DNA from: Klebsormidium nitens
Lineage: Eukaryota > Streptophyta > Klebsormidiophyceae > Klebsormidiales > Klebsormidiaceae
NCBI GenBank assembly: GCA_000708835.1
Contig: DF237080.1
Span: 62,001-126,000, forward strand
Direction of reading: 5' to 3'
DNA length: 64,000 bases
Shown here: in pieces, positions 12,689 to 24,000 of the stretch
How the letters are laid out: each line of letters opens with the position of its first letter
Numbering within the stretch: position 1 is the stretch's first letter
Program-made: the position numbers and the translations under genes
Notes under the pieces: model-generated
Told to the model about the DNA's origin: nothing
Seen by the model: only the letters and a program-made list of their open reading frames with translations
The model's database searches: none

Positions 12689-12926
12689 AATCGTGGGCCA
12701 TTGACCGCTCATATATGTCTAGCGAATCATGATTGATACTGCGTCTCGAATTACCTTTATTGCTTTCACCGCGTTGATTTGAAAGAATATAATCAACGTT
12801 CAAACGGGTGGCTGAATGCAAGCGCACTACGAACTGCTGCTGTTCCATGTGTCGCCGTCCTCCTTGCAACAGCAGCTGAAAAAGATACCGGAGCTCCAGA
12901 GATCATAGCCTAACGATCGAAGCTAG

Positions 12927-14237
12927 ATGACGTTCCGCCGCCGAGGGATCCCTCTGGGGCCAAGGCCGGTGCCGGAAGCGATCCGGCGGAATCCGCGGAG
13001 TGTCGGAATCTTTTTTGCATTTGAAGAAAGGAGAAATTGCAGAGGCAAAAGTCACAAAACAGGCAGGGGGCGCTTCAATTTGTGGACAGCGCAAGGCGCT
13101 CCAAGCAAGGCAATGGCAACAGCAAGTCCACTTAAGAACACCCGCCTTTCTGTAGCCAGTCCCTCTCGAAAAGTGGTCGCGTCTTCAGGCGGCTCATTGG
13201 GCAGAACGGGGCTGGCTGGGCCCTCATCAAAGCTGCGCTGTGCTGAAAGGACCAGCCTGCAACACCCCTCTCCTACCAAAACGGCTTACAAGGGGTGCGC
13301 ATTGATATGTTCCAGCACCCTACTGGTTGGTAGTTTTAGGCAGGGCAAGCGGACTGACTTTTGCGGGGCGCCTGGAGTTGCTGTCTTGTCTTGTAAAAGA
13401 ACGAGGTTCCATCAAAGGCATGTTGAAAGCGATGCTTGTAAGAAAGCCTTTCAGAGGCCTGTTGCGACTGCATCAGTGAGCCAGGAAGAGCGACTGGGAA
13501 GGGCAAAAGCCAGTGATGCGGAAACGCTGATTGACGGTCAGGAAGAACTGGAAAACTCCCAGAAAGCAGCGTCTGCAAATGACTTCACTGACAAGAAGTT
13601 GTGCACAGAATGCGGGGTCCAGAAGCCCCTACGAAACTTTGGGAAGCTGGTCTCGAGTGCTGATGGGAGACACCTTTTGTGCCGAGCGTGCCTCGCAAAG
13701 CGCCGGGCGCAGGAGAAGGGCATTGAGCTGTATCACCTCGCTATGCCGGTAGCTGAAGCGTGGGAGCAAGCGAGGGAGTGCCTTCGGTGCAAGCAAGTCC
13801 AGGAAGTGCGTGACTTTGCTCGTCGCTCACAAAGCAAGGATGGTCTCTACACATACTGCCGAAGCTGTGCCAGTGCACTCAGGCATGAATGGTCCGAACA
13901 GCCATCCAGTGTGCCCTTCGCTGAAACAGCGACGTGCATTAAGTGTGAGCAGCAGAAGCCTGCCGACGAGTTTTACAGTGCAAGAAGAAACAAGCGTAAG
14001 CTGGCGTCTTGGTGTAAGACCTGCACTAAGCAAGCTACTACAGAGCAGCAAGCAAGAGCTACAGCAGCCGGGAGCTACATTGAAAGAATGGATAAGGTCT
14101 GCAGGGTATGTCTCGTAAACAAGCCCAGAGTGTCCTTCAGCATTCAGCGCAATAAACTAGACGGCCTACAAGATTTCTGCAAACGTTGCGATTTACTTCA
14201 GCAGACGTCACGGAGACGCTCGTCGAACGAGGCATGA
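12927..14237 (+). CDS. Intronless protein with four CxxC-x22-CxxC zinc-ribbon-like modules (436 aa)
   Basis: One uninterrupted frame. The C-terminal half holds four modules with identical cysteine spacing: C226/C229-C252/C255, C285/C288-C311/C314, C337/C340-C363/C366 and C392/C395-C418/C421. Modules share a KP-x3-F patch after the first CxxC and DGL or similar before the second. Single modules of this type occur in endonuclease VII/HNH-associated zinc ribbons, but no HNH catalytic motif is seen, so nucleic-acid binding is only an inference. Met63 (13113) is an alternative start and would begin with a Ser/Ala/Arg-rich stretch resembling a plastid transit peptide. The absence of introns contrasts with every neighbour and suggests retroposition or transfer. 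Function unknown. Confidence 0.65.
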   Translation: MTFRRRGIPLGPRPVPEAIRRNPRSVGIFFAFEERRNCRGKSHKTGRGRFNLWTAQGAPSKAMATASPLKNTRLSVASPSRKVVASSGGSLGRTGLAGPSSKLRCAERTSLQHPSPTKTAYKGCALICSSTLLVGSFRQGKRTDFCGAPGVAVLSCKRTRFHQRHVESDACKKAFQRPVATASVSQEERLGRAKASDAETLIDGQEELENSQKAASANDFTDKKLCTECGVQKPLRNFGKLVSSADGRHLLCRACLAKRRAQEKGIELYHLAMPVAEAWEQARECLRCKQVQEVRDFARRSQSKDGLYTYCRSCASALRHEWSEQPSSVPFAETATCIKCEQQKPADEFYSARRNKRKLASWCKTCTKQATTEQQARATAAGSYIERMDKVCRVCLVNKPRVSFSIQRNKLDGLQDFCKRCDLLQQTSRRRSSNEA

Positions 14238-16702
14238 GCAAATATTGAAGCTCTGGCATTGCTTCAAAGACCGGTGAGAAAATTTCCTCTTTCTGATGTG
14301 CTTCATTCACCCTGTTATTGTGTTAGGAGGTTGTCTACTACTATAGCAGACTTCTCAGCAGATCAGCTTCTATGAGCGCAATCTGGACTCTGCCTCACAT
14401 TTCGAGTCCTTTATTTATGTGTGCCATCAACAACGCCGTGCTTTCATCGGTTTTTTCCTTGGCGCTTAAGCAGAGTCAGGTTGCTGCGGCTGATTTGGCA
14501 TTGAGAGCGCCTGTTTGCGCATTGTTGTATGCGTGATTAATAGAATCCACCAAGGAATACTTATAGCAACTGCAATGAGGGAATGTGATCTTACTGTTGG
14601 AAAAGGGGAGCAATAGATACATGCCAGCAGTCAAATTCTGAGTGACACCCTTTTCTCCTGATATACATTCAGGGGTCGTCCGCTGACGTCACGTTAGCAC
14701 TTTGGCAGGCAGCCCCGCGATACAGCACTCTGCTGCATGGCCCGCTGCAGACACACACAGAATTGATCCGCGTTGACGGGCGGTAAGTGGACTCACACTC
14801 CTTGCTTGTTAATTCTTCTGTTGTGTTTGCTTCTTGTTTCTCCTTTGCTTCTTGTTTGTAAATGTTCTGTGCAGGCGCCTCCCTCTCCTTTTTGCCTTAT
14901 TGTCTCTCTTCTCTTCGCCCGGAGTCCGTCGTCCCCTTCATTTACATGTCGCTGACTGGCATTCCTTTCAAACTTTTGCTCGAGCCCAATACGGTGGCCA
15001 TTTCAAATTTAGAGGGAAAAGGAACCGCCGCCAAACGGCACGCAGTGTCCCCTTTCCAAACGTTTGGCATCCAGGAACTCCTGATCGGTCATTCTTTCAA
15101 AATTGTGTCGTTTCATGTGGGGCAGTCTCAGGTGGTATGGCAGCTCGTTTAACATCACTTGCGGATGAAAGACGAACGTTTAGGATTACAGTGCGTGTTT
15201 TAGGTTGCTCACTATGATTGAGGTGGGGACAAATGCGACGGACGGGACGGTGCCTACGCCGTTTTGAAGAGGTCCCCTCCGAGCAGTGGAAATGCCTTGT
15301 GTATTCGAGACGTCACCATTATCGGTTTCTGGATTCAACTCGGGGTCCTGTTTGGAGTGTTCTTGATTAAGGTGCAGCTCTTTTGAAAACATGGTTCTCG
15401 CTTTCAAGTACTTAGCGTGTTGTTACACTCAGGTCAAGAATCTGCTCGTAGCCTAGGTTGATGTGCTCCCCTCCCACTGCGCTTTGACGGCCTTTCCCAG
15501 TACTATATAAGATCTGGTCCGAAAATTGGGCCATTTCTTGCGTTCAGGAGCCTCATAGCCTGTATAGGATACACACTGACGACCGCATTGGTTGCAGGAG
15601 CCCCAAGAGCAAACGACTTGTCGCTTCTGATAGTGAGCGTACGGAGGGCTTGTGCGGCGGGGTCTCTTGGTTGGCAGTTCGAAACTCCGACGTGTACCGG
15701 CCAACAAGCTGGAGTGTTCAATTAAGATGTGCAGACCAGGGAGGCACGTGAGCGAAGCAGCATGCACGTTAATAAACCGCCATGTAATCCGTTGTTTGAA
15801 GATGAGGAGTCGTTGGAGATGATGCCATCGTAAGAATCTGAACCTCTGCGTAGGAAGAGAGGGCTACAGACTTGATTATTGACCCATCTCGCTGCCAAGC
15901 AGAGCTTGTTTCACGACCTTTGCATAAGATCACGACTTGCGATCTGTCTTGTCGTGGTCGTGTATGCTGGGTCTACGAACTGGAGTTAACGTTACAATTT
16001 TGTGCCCTGATGAATGTATGGGGCCTCGCGGCTGCAAATGTGCAGTTGAGGCTGCCAATCGGGCAACAGATCATGCATGAGCTTGCATACATTCCAAGTG
16101 CTAGGCAACTGTGATGGATTGTGTTACTTGCTATTGGCCCGGGCCAGGCCCGGGGGGTATAGTAAAATGAGCAGTCGCGATAACAGTCATGCTTGGTACG
16201 CAGTGCGCATGCATGTGAAGCAATGACCGCGGTGTGCCATTTAAATGCTCTTCACTTTTTTTGAAGGCTGAAGAACTTACATGGGCCGCGGCACTGCAGG
16301 CCAAGAGCTGTTGAATGCAACGAGATTGCTCGCAAGCTTCAGTGCAGCGCCATGCTCCGGCGCCGCTCAGTGTGGGCGTTGCGAGTAGTTGCCTGAAGGG
16401 CGGCGCCACCGTCCGGCACCTCCAGTTAGTCCATGCATTTTTCAAAACGCGATCAATGGATTTCTGGCACCATGCACGCAAGGCGAGAACCCGCTGCTCC
16501 GAGATGCGCAGTGCTTTTGAATCCTGTCACAACTCTGTACTGTGCAACGATCTGGGTAGCATAAGTTCATAAGCTTACCGCGTGCATATCTGCTGATGAA
16601 ACCTGGCGCAGTCATATCGGGGTCGTGTCGTCTCTGAGAAAGGAGCGCCTCTCTGCTATGAATAGTCTTCGATACATGAACAAACTCCGACTCTAATGAG
16701 AC

Positions 16703-17246
16703 CTGGCCGAGATACTTCTCGATTTCATGTTGACTAAGCGCATGTTGACTAAGGATAGTGCTCGGGGGTATGAGCAAACCTAAAAACCTAAACCGATAAA
16801 TGACACCCGCTCCGCACCCGTACCCACCCTCATGCCGATTACATCCGTTCCCACATCTTGCACTGCCACGTGATCATCGAGCAATCGCAACCACACGTTG
16901 TAGGGTTTGGCAATGGCGTCCTCCTCGGTTGCGCAAAAGGCGGAGTACTATAGCGTCGTCAATTCTCCACTGTTTTCAACTTTGAAAAGCAGTAACACAC
17001 ATGCTTTCGGTAGTTGCGTGTGTTAATCGTGAAGGAATGGCGAAAAATGGCTTCCTTTGAAAGCCTTTTGCTAGACTCTGTGCAAAGAAAGCGCTTGGTC
17101 AAGTTTCGGGTTCGTTGTGCAAGATGTGAGACCGGTTATAAATGGCATGAGACCCTAACCCCCATACCAACCCTACCCGTCCCCCGGGTGCTTTCCCTTA
17201 GTCAACATGCCCTTAGTCAACATGAAATCGAGACCTATCTGGCCGA
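16703..17246. repeat. Inverted repeat with about 66-bp arms
   Basis: Arms at about 16703-16768 and 17181-17246 are reverse complements with roughly 80-85% identity. Each contains a doubled CTTAGTCAACATG and the word ATGAAATCGAGA. The spacer is about 412 bp. Both arms leave open frames with similar peptides, which only reflects the repeat. It could be the ends of a small DNA element; no target duplication was recognised. Confidence 0.65.
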
Positions 17247-17369
17247 GAAGATCATTGCACTTGTGAAAAGAGCGGCGGCCGCCGCGGCATATAAAGGGAG
17301 ATAGGTAGGATATGGAGATGGAGACGTCACTGATTGGTCGACACTGATTGAGTTCGCTTGTGTTTCCTC

Positions 17370-17590
17370 GTGCCCGTCAGGCACGGGGATCACGTGATCG
17401 GACGACTCACTGCAGATTGTCAGTTCGCCACTGAAAATCCGTTGAACTGCATGAGGTCAGGATGCGCCCGCATTCAATGCCAAGATTCAGAATCTCGTCG
17501 TGATTCAATGCTATTATCCTCGTCACCTCAGAATCGACAAACGCCGATGGCAGCTGGCGCCTCAGGAACGTGCCACTTGGTATGTCTCCA
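17370..17590 (+). repeat. Dispersed repeat, copy B
   Basis: Direct-orientation partner of 11764-12010, about 5.6 kb away, with similar length and scattered indels. Two copies in one 64-kb window suggest a family with more members in the genome. Confidence 0.8.
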
Positions 17591-18052
17591 TTTTCAGCCA
17601 GTCTTAGCATTACGTGACTGCGTTTGTTCAAAGAAGTAGATTCGGGGCATCGGCCGTGTGTCCACGACTTGCTGCTGGGCTACTGAATCTTTACAAGACG
17701 AAGAAACGCTTTCGAGAAGGTGCCGGCATTACTGACAAGATTCTGTATGACGGTCTAGCGAGAAAATCTCAATGGCGCAATCTGTGAAGGAAGGACTGGA
17801 ACCGGGTGAGCACATGCAGCCTGATCCACGTATACGCACTCTGTCGAGCATTCCATCTGAAGCGATTCATCTCTCCATTCTGGAGGCTCCCTTCTTCTTC
17901 CCTCCATGATTTCCATTTACCACCTTCTCACATTCCCCCTCTCATTAGCGCATTCCCGATTGCGCCTTCCTCAACGCCTTCCCCTTCACCTTTTCCGTCT
18001 CCCATCAGCTTGCAGAGATCAGCATTTCACATCCGGCTCATATCCATCCAAA

Positions 18053-21000
18053 ATGGACGCTTCCAAAACTTCCCGCCGACCTCGTTTTCAGTTCTGTTCA
18101 ACACTGACAGCTATCCTTCTGCTGCTTCAGATTGCTGGGAGCTCCATGGTTGCAGCTCAGGGCTTCGTCACCCGAAGCGGTACCAGCTTCTATGACGCCA
18201 ACGGGAGGTTCATTGTGCAGGGCTGCAATTTCTACCCAGCGTGAGTGCCAGCTCTTTTTCAGTTCGTTCCTGACTGCCCTTTGTTCTATGTTCCTTTGTT
18301 TCTTTGAGTGGTGAGCTGAATAGATTGGAAAATGTGGGCTGGGTCACATTTGATGACAATAGCAAAGTGAAGATGATAAAGCTGGTGGATTTAACAAACC
18401 CAGAATATGAGCGCCTAGAGATAGAGGTCGAAGGCTTGGTAACAGTGGTTTAACCCTTATCGTCAGGGGAGTGGTGGGAAGAGTTTATGAAGCCAAAAAC
18501 AATGATGCGGTTAGGACAGCGGCAACGGTTCAAAATGAGATTCCTGAGATTTATGCTGGAAAATTACACCAGATTGAGCTCACTAGTCTCTCTCCATTTG
18601 TCTTACGAATCTTCTCAAATCCCACTTTTGATTGGCGTCTTCATGAGTGCCTTGTGGGGAGGTTTCTTGTCGGCGCTTTCTCTGCTGAACGATTTGATAG
18701 CAGATTCGGCACGCGTCCTGGCCTCATCACCTAATTAACCTACAATAGTCCAGCACTCTCCAATTTGGGAAATTTTTAAGAAAAAAATGGAAAATTTCCC
18801 TGTGCGAAAAGGTTCCATACAGCTGTTGCGCTCACATTCACAAGGACGAGACGAGCCAACTGAAGTATGGGCAAATGGTCACTTGCTTCGTCCGAGCAAG
18901 TGTAAATAGTGGGCACTTCAAGTTACACCCGGCTCATGTTTCCCTGCAGGATGAGTCTAGCTTCGAACAGCAACAACCGGCCCCAAGTCGCCAACCTTTT
19001 GGCGACCGCCTCCAGCCTGGGTCTGAACGTGGTCAGGACTTGGTGAGTCGCCGCAAACGCTCCCTGGCTCTCTGCCGACGGCCCTGCTTTTGAATCCTCC
19101 GATAAAGCGGCGGACGCAAATACGTGTGCAACCTTTCGCCACGGTGAGTCAAACCCGAATAGATTCAGATCTGCTTTGTTCTCAGAAGGGATTCTGAAGA
19201 CGACGTTTCGTTTACGTATAGGGGGAGTTCGTAAAGATTCCTGCTTTCGCTTGCCGAATCCATCCTCCAAAACTCCCCTTCTCGCAACGGCTAGTTTTGA
19301 CGTGCACGTTTCTAGAACGTCCGTTCAGAGTGCTGTGTTCGATCCGGTTAAAGTGGCCGCGTCGAAACAGCTGACCTGTCAGACAATAGCCGTATCCAAC
19401 GCAAACAATTAGTGGGCTGTCAAGAATGGGTAGGCTCCGCGGGCGTCCTGCTGAAGTAGCATCCAGCACTCTTCTGTCCCATCTTCTCATCCTGGCGTTC
19501 GCGTTTGGATGCCCTTTGCATTGTGCTCTGGACAGAACCTTCGAAATTTGGAGACAAACTTCAATTGTCAAACCAGTCAGTTCGCGTCCGTTAGCTTCCG
19601 CACCAGTTTCTCCTTTCGTCTTTCCGTCTGTAACATTGAATTTGGTCGAGCTGACGTACAATTCTTCCTGCTTGCATGCAATTACTCCTCGCAAACTGTA
19701 CGGGAAAGACCATCAAAGTGTCCGTAACTCATCTCCGGACAGGGCCTTTGGCGACGGTCCCGGACAGCTGCAGACGGCGCCCGGACAGTACAACGAGCAG
19801 TGGTTTCAGGGACTGGATTACGTCATCGCCCAGGCGGCCCAGAATAATCTGCGCGTCATCCTGCCGTTCGTCAATAACTGGTGAGCTTCCGAGAGCAGGA
19901 CACGTGTCGTTTGTTAACGAGGTTAGGGTTGAGCCGTCGGTTAGTCGGACTGTCACTATGCGAAGCGATTGAGCAGAGGAGGTCGACACTTACACGTGGG
20001 CTTGTTCTGGCGCTGAAAGCAGATCGAAGCGAGGATACAGGAAGTGGATTTTGAATACTTGAAGGCAGGACGCCTTCCATTTGTGGAAGTCGTTACGGCA
20101 ATGGGTTAATCAGCTGCAGAGTTTCACGAAGTCCCGGTCAAGTCGCTCACGCAAAAATCTGGGACTTCTATTTCGGAACGCTCTTCTTACTTCGAGCTTT
20201 GCCGTTTGGCCGTAGGAGCCGGAACTGCCCTGACAGAAGTGATGCGTTGGTTCTCCTGAAGGACGGCGTCAACTTTCTGCTGACATCACTTTCCTCTTCC
20301 AACTTCAGGAGCAATTACGGAGGTGGGCTGTCGAGATGCATCGGACCTTCCGCTCTGCCGCTCGTTTGCCCGCGTTCCCTTCGTTCCGCGCGGAACGGGT
20401 CGATCGGGCTGTCGAGATCGTTTTAACAATTATCGTCCGTTTTCCCTGCTCGTTTGTCAGCGTTCGCTTCGTTCCTTTCGTCCCGCTCGCGTCCCACTCG
20501 TTTCACACATTCCGCCCTTTTCGCGTCACCGTTCGCGGCCATTACTGCTCGTTCCGCTCGCGTTCCGCTTTTTCTGTCAGCAGCTGGCGGAACTCGCCGG
20601 ACCCTATGATTCTGCCCAGTCCGCTTCCCCGCGACCTTGACAATTGGCTATTTTTAGCATTGCGCTCGCATCCCGCTATTCCGCTTTACTTCGCTTGTTC
20701 CGCCGCCGCCGGTCCCTCACCTGCGAAAGCGAGAGTGCTGTCGCCACTGCTTCATGCCCTATCCAGGTCGGCATTCAGATTACATGAACCATCCCTCAAT
20801 TGCAACGAGCCCTCCTATTGAAACCAAGTGGGAGCTTTCAGTCATGCTAGATTACATCCCCAACAGCATTTTCCTCAGAGAAGCGAGTTACCGGTGGATG
20901 AGGCTTCTGGCGTCCGCGCGTTTTGACGGTTGCGCTCCCTTGAACGTTCCAATGACGATTTGTCTGACGTTACCGCAGGCAAGGACCGGTACGTGCAGTG

Positions 21001-24000
21001 GAGCCAGCAAGCGAGGGCCGGAGGGTCCAATCCGGTGAGCTTCCCACTCAACTTATCTGCTCCCTTATCTGATTTAATTATTTTTTTCTTACTTCCTACA
21101 CTCGCATTCTCTATGACCTAGGAAATGAGTCTCATCAGCTGGCCGACCGCTGCGCATATGGGTGACCTCCCCCAGTGACTTTTACACATGCGCCTCTTTC
21201 TTGGTCTCTGCGTAGTCTTTTCGTTCTCATCGGCTTCTCAATCTGCCCTTGCTAGCTTAAGGACGCGGTGACGACTCATGGATCCACTTTTTTTTTAAAG
21301 ACACGGAATTGTGACTGGAGGCCGTGAAACCAACTTTTTGGGTCCGCTGAAATGCACGGGATAAGCTTGCATCTAGGGGGGCACCCAAAGCGCCACATAA
21401 ATGTCTGCTCAACACTTCTAAAGGAGTCGATAGCTACGCGCGCATGTTTAAAGAACTCGCACCAGGCTGTCGGCTTCGATTCCATGGGTTGATCCTCCTT
21501 CACCTTGTAAGCCCGGAACGAACCGCCGCCGTTAATCTGCTTCTGACGTGCCAGGGAGCGTTCGTGAAGCGTTCTTTGGCCGCTTGCACACCGCCTCCAA
21601 AGTTTGTTCTCCACAGCAATCAGAAGTGTTGTTTGCTAATTCCCATTTTATCCCCTTGATATCGCGCAGGATGACTTTTATTCCAACGACTATACCCGTG
21701 ATCTGTACCGGTAAGCCTTGCTAGTCTTGACTAATCAGAGAAACCGCGTTTCAATGAGGGCTCCCTCGGACCCAAACAGCAAGTAAACCGGTCTGAAGAA
21801 AGTCCTTTCACCTCGCGTAGCTCTGTGACTCAGATACTTGTCACTTGGCGCTTGATATTGTGCATCACAAATGACCCCACCGCGTAAATTTCCAAGCATC
21901 GTCATAACAATATTTTTTTCTGTAATATGTCGTGCTTCACTCCAAGCCTGCAGGTCTTATGACTCAAAGCAGCAGAATTTGCCTTCAGTAATTGTGTTCG
22001 AGCAGGAGAATCCAAGCAGACATCTGAACCAATGCCTTTCTCCTTCTGTGGAGCAGGAAGTTTGTCAGCGCCGTCATCAACCGTCAGAATACGTTTACGG
22101 GAATCTATTACAAGAACGATCCAAGTAAGTACCTCTTTCACTTCGCAAGACCAAGTAATATGGCTCTTCTGACACTCGCAATGATACAGAGAAGAAGTAG
22201 GCCAAAAGCCGGCTCTGCGTGCGCGCTCTCTATTTAACATACTCCGTTATTTGCGGTCGCCTGGTTTCCTAATTTCCTGATAGTACTCACCTTGAACGAA
22301 CTTTAGCTTTTCCTCCGTTGGCATAAACGCTCTTTGATGTTATCGGTCACCATGGAGATTTTTCTCAAGGCTGATGCTAAGACAATTCTGTTGCAGCAAT
22401 CTTCGCTTGGGAACTGATGAACGAGCCCAGATGCGAATCGGATCCGTCCGGAGATACGCTTCAGGTGAGTAGCAACCAACGATCTTGTGCAATTTTCGGT
22501 CCCATCTTTATTAAGGCAGACTTGGGTACCAAGCTTCATTATAGTATTTAGAACCGAAGCAAAGAAATGACAGTAGCGACAGAGGGTCTTTCAGATTCGG
22601 TTGGGGTTCGCGTTAGCGATGTGCCCAATTTATTTTCTGTGGCCAAGGGTTCATTTGAGAGACAGCCACCGACGTCTGCGATTCCGGCTCCAATCGTCAA
22701 CAAGAGGTTCTTCTTCCCTCTTTGTGTGAACTTTTCAGTCTATCCCTTTGCTTAGCACAACCTCAACCAGCTAGCCTGCTTACAGGAAGAAGTTTTCTCG
22801 ATGTCGCAGAATTGGCTCCAGGAGATGGCCTCTTACGTCAAGAGCATTGATGGCAACCATCTGCTGAGCACCGGGACGGAGGGCTTCTACGGTCAGTCTA
22901 ATTGCATTCTAGTTCCTGTGTCCGCTTTGAACAGAAAGGCTGATGGCCTCGTATTTTGCTGCTAGAATAAATGTTTTTGTATTACGGGCGGTGAACTACA
23001 AAACTCTGATTTCGTAAGAAATGGTTGTTTGGATCTTTTCATCCATCTGCAAAACTATTGTGGAAAGGTTTGGATCTGAAGCCCCTCCTCGAAACTGCAA
23101 AACTACTTTACGAAGTTGCCATCCGCTCAGCGGAAAACGAGGTCCAACTGTTGACACCGTGATATTGGCGACCATCTACTCGATACGTCTGCATAGTGGT
23201 CGCCCTTTGAATTTCTGTTTCCTGTGTCGCCCGCATGAATCTTACCTCTTGCGCGCGTGCAGGGCCCTCGACCACCGCCCGTCACTTCCTGAACCCAGGT
23301 CAGCGTCTCGACGTCATACGCTGTTTTGTTTACGTCGCGGATGACGTCAGCAGATTCTCAAAAGGCGCAGATGCGCATCCTTTGTCTGCTGGAAGGACTC
23401 ACATCACGCTTGGCATTGTGGTTCGACAAGCGAAAATTTACCCCTAAATTGTTTTCTGAATTCAGCCGTAGCACGCATCAGATAAGTACCTGAGAAACAC
23501 TAACCCGCAATTCTAACTAAAGATGTTCGCCTCTCGGACAGGCCCCACGTGGCCTGTACTCTTTCCTTTTTACTCAATGTTCCGGCAGAGGGCGGAAAGG
23601 CGGCCGCGAAAGTATCCTAGCCGTTCACAACCTTCCCAGGCTCTCAGCTTCAAGAACGTCGGTTTAGAATGTTGTTTAAGCAGCGCTCATCGCCATTGAA
23701 GCAGTACGTAGTGGGAGTTAGCAGGGTCTGATGTCGTATCCGTTGTTCCGTTTCCGCAGGGGGCTGGGCGGCAAACACAGGGGAGGACTGGATGCGCAAC
23801 CACAGGATAGACCAGATCGACTTCGCGACTTTCCATTCTTACCCAGGTAAGGTTTGCTTCATAGCTCTTATTGTTTTCCTCGCGTCCTCTGAAGCCATCA
23901 GCTTTCATTCAGGCTTCTGCTTACCTTGAGCTAACAGATTCATACGATTTTGAGCTCTCCTACTCGGCCGACCGCCCACGGCCGCGCTTGTCTCAACCTT

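Larger units (their letters stand above)
10282..12926. other. Non-coding interval with repeats
   Basis: No exon is supported. The open frames present are short and resemble no known family. The right half holds a dispersed repeat copy (about 11764-12010) and a TIR element (12176-12688), listed separately. The remainder shows nothing I can name. Confidence 0.6.
14238..18052. other. Non-coding interval with a dispersed repeat copy and an inverted repeat
   Basis: No exon chain is supported. About 14770-14960 is pyrimidine-rich. About 16703-17246 is bounded by an inverted repeat and about 17370-17590 is the second copy of a dispersed repeat, both listed separately. The pyrimidine-rich 17880-18040 immediately precedes the start codon of the first mannanase gene and is probably its 5' leader or promoter. 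Confidence 0.55.

Noticed and set aside
15660-15690. tRNA-like T-loop words such as AGTTCGAAACT
   Set aside because: No matching acceptor stem, D-loop or anticodon arm could be formed around it; similar isolated words at 19336 and 26668 failed the same way.
16442-17304. Possible protein-coding gene suggested by matching peptides on opposite strands
   Set aside because: The similarity comes from a DNA inverted repeat; there is no start context, domain or splice chain.
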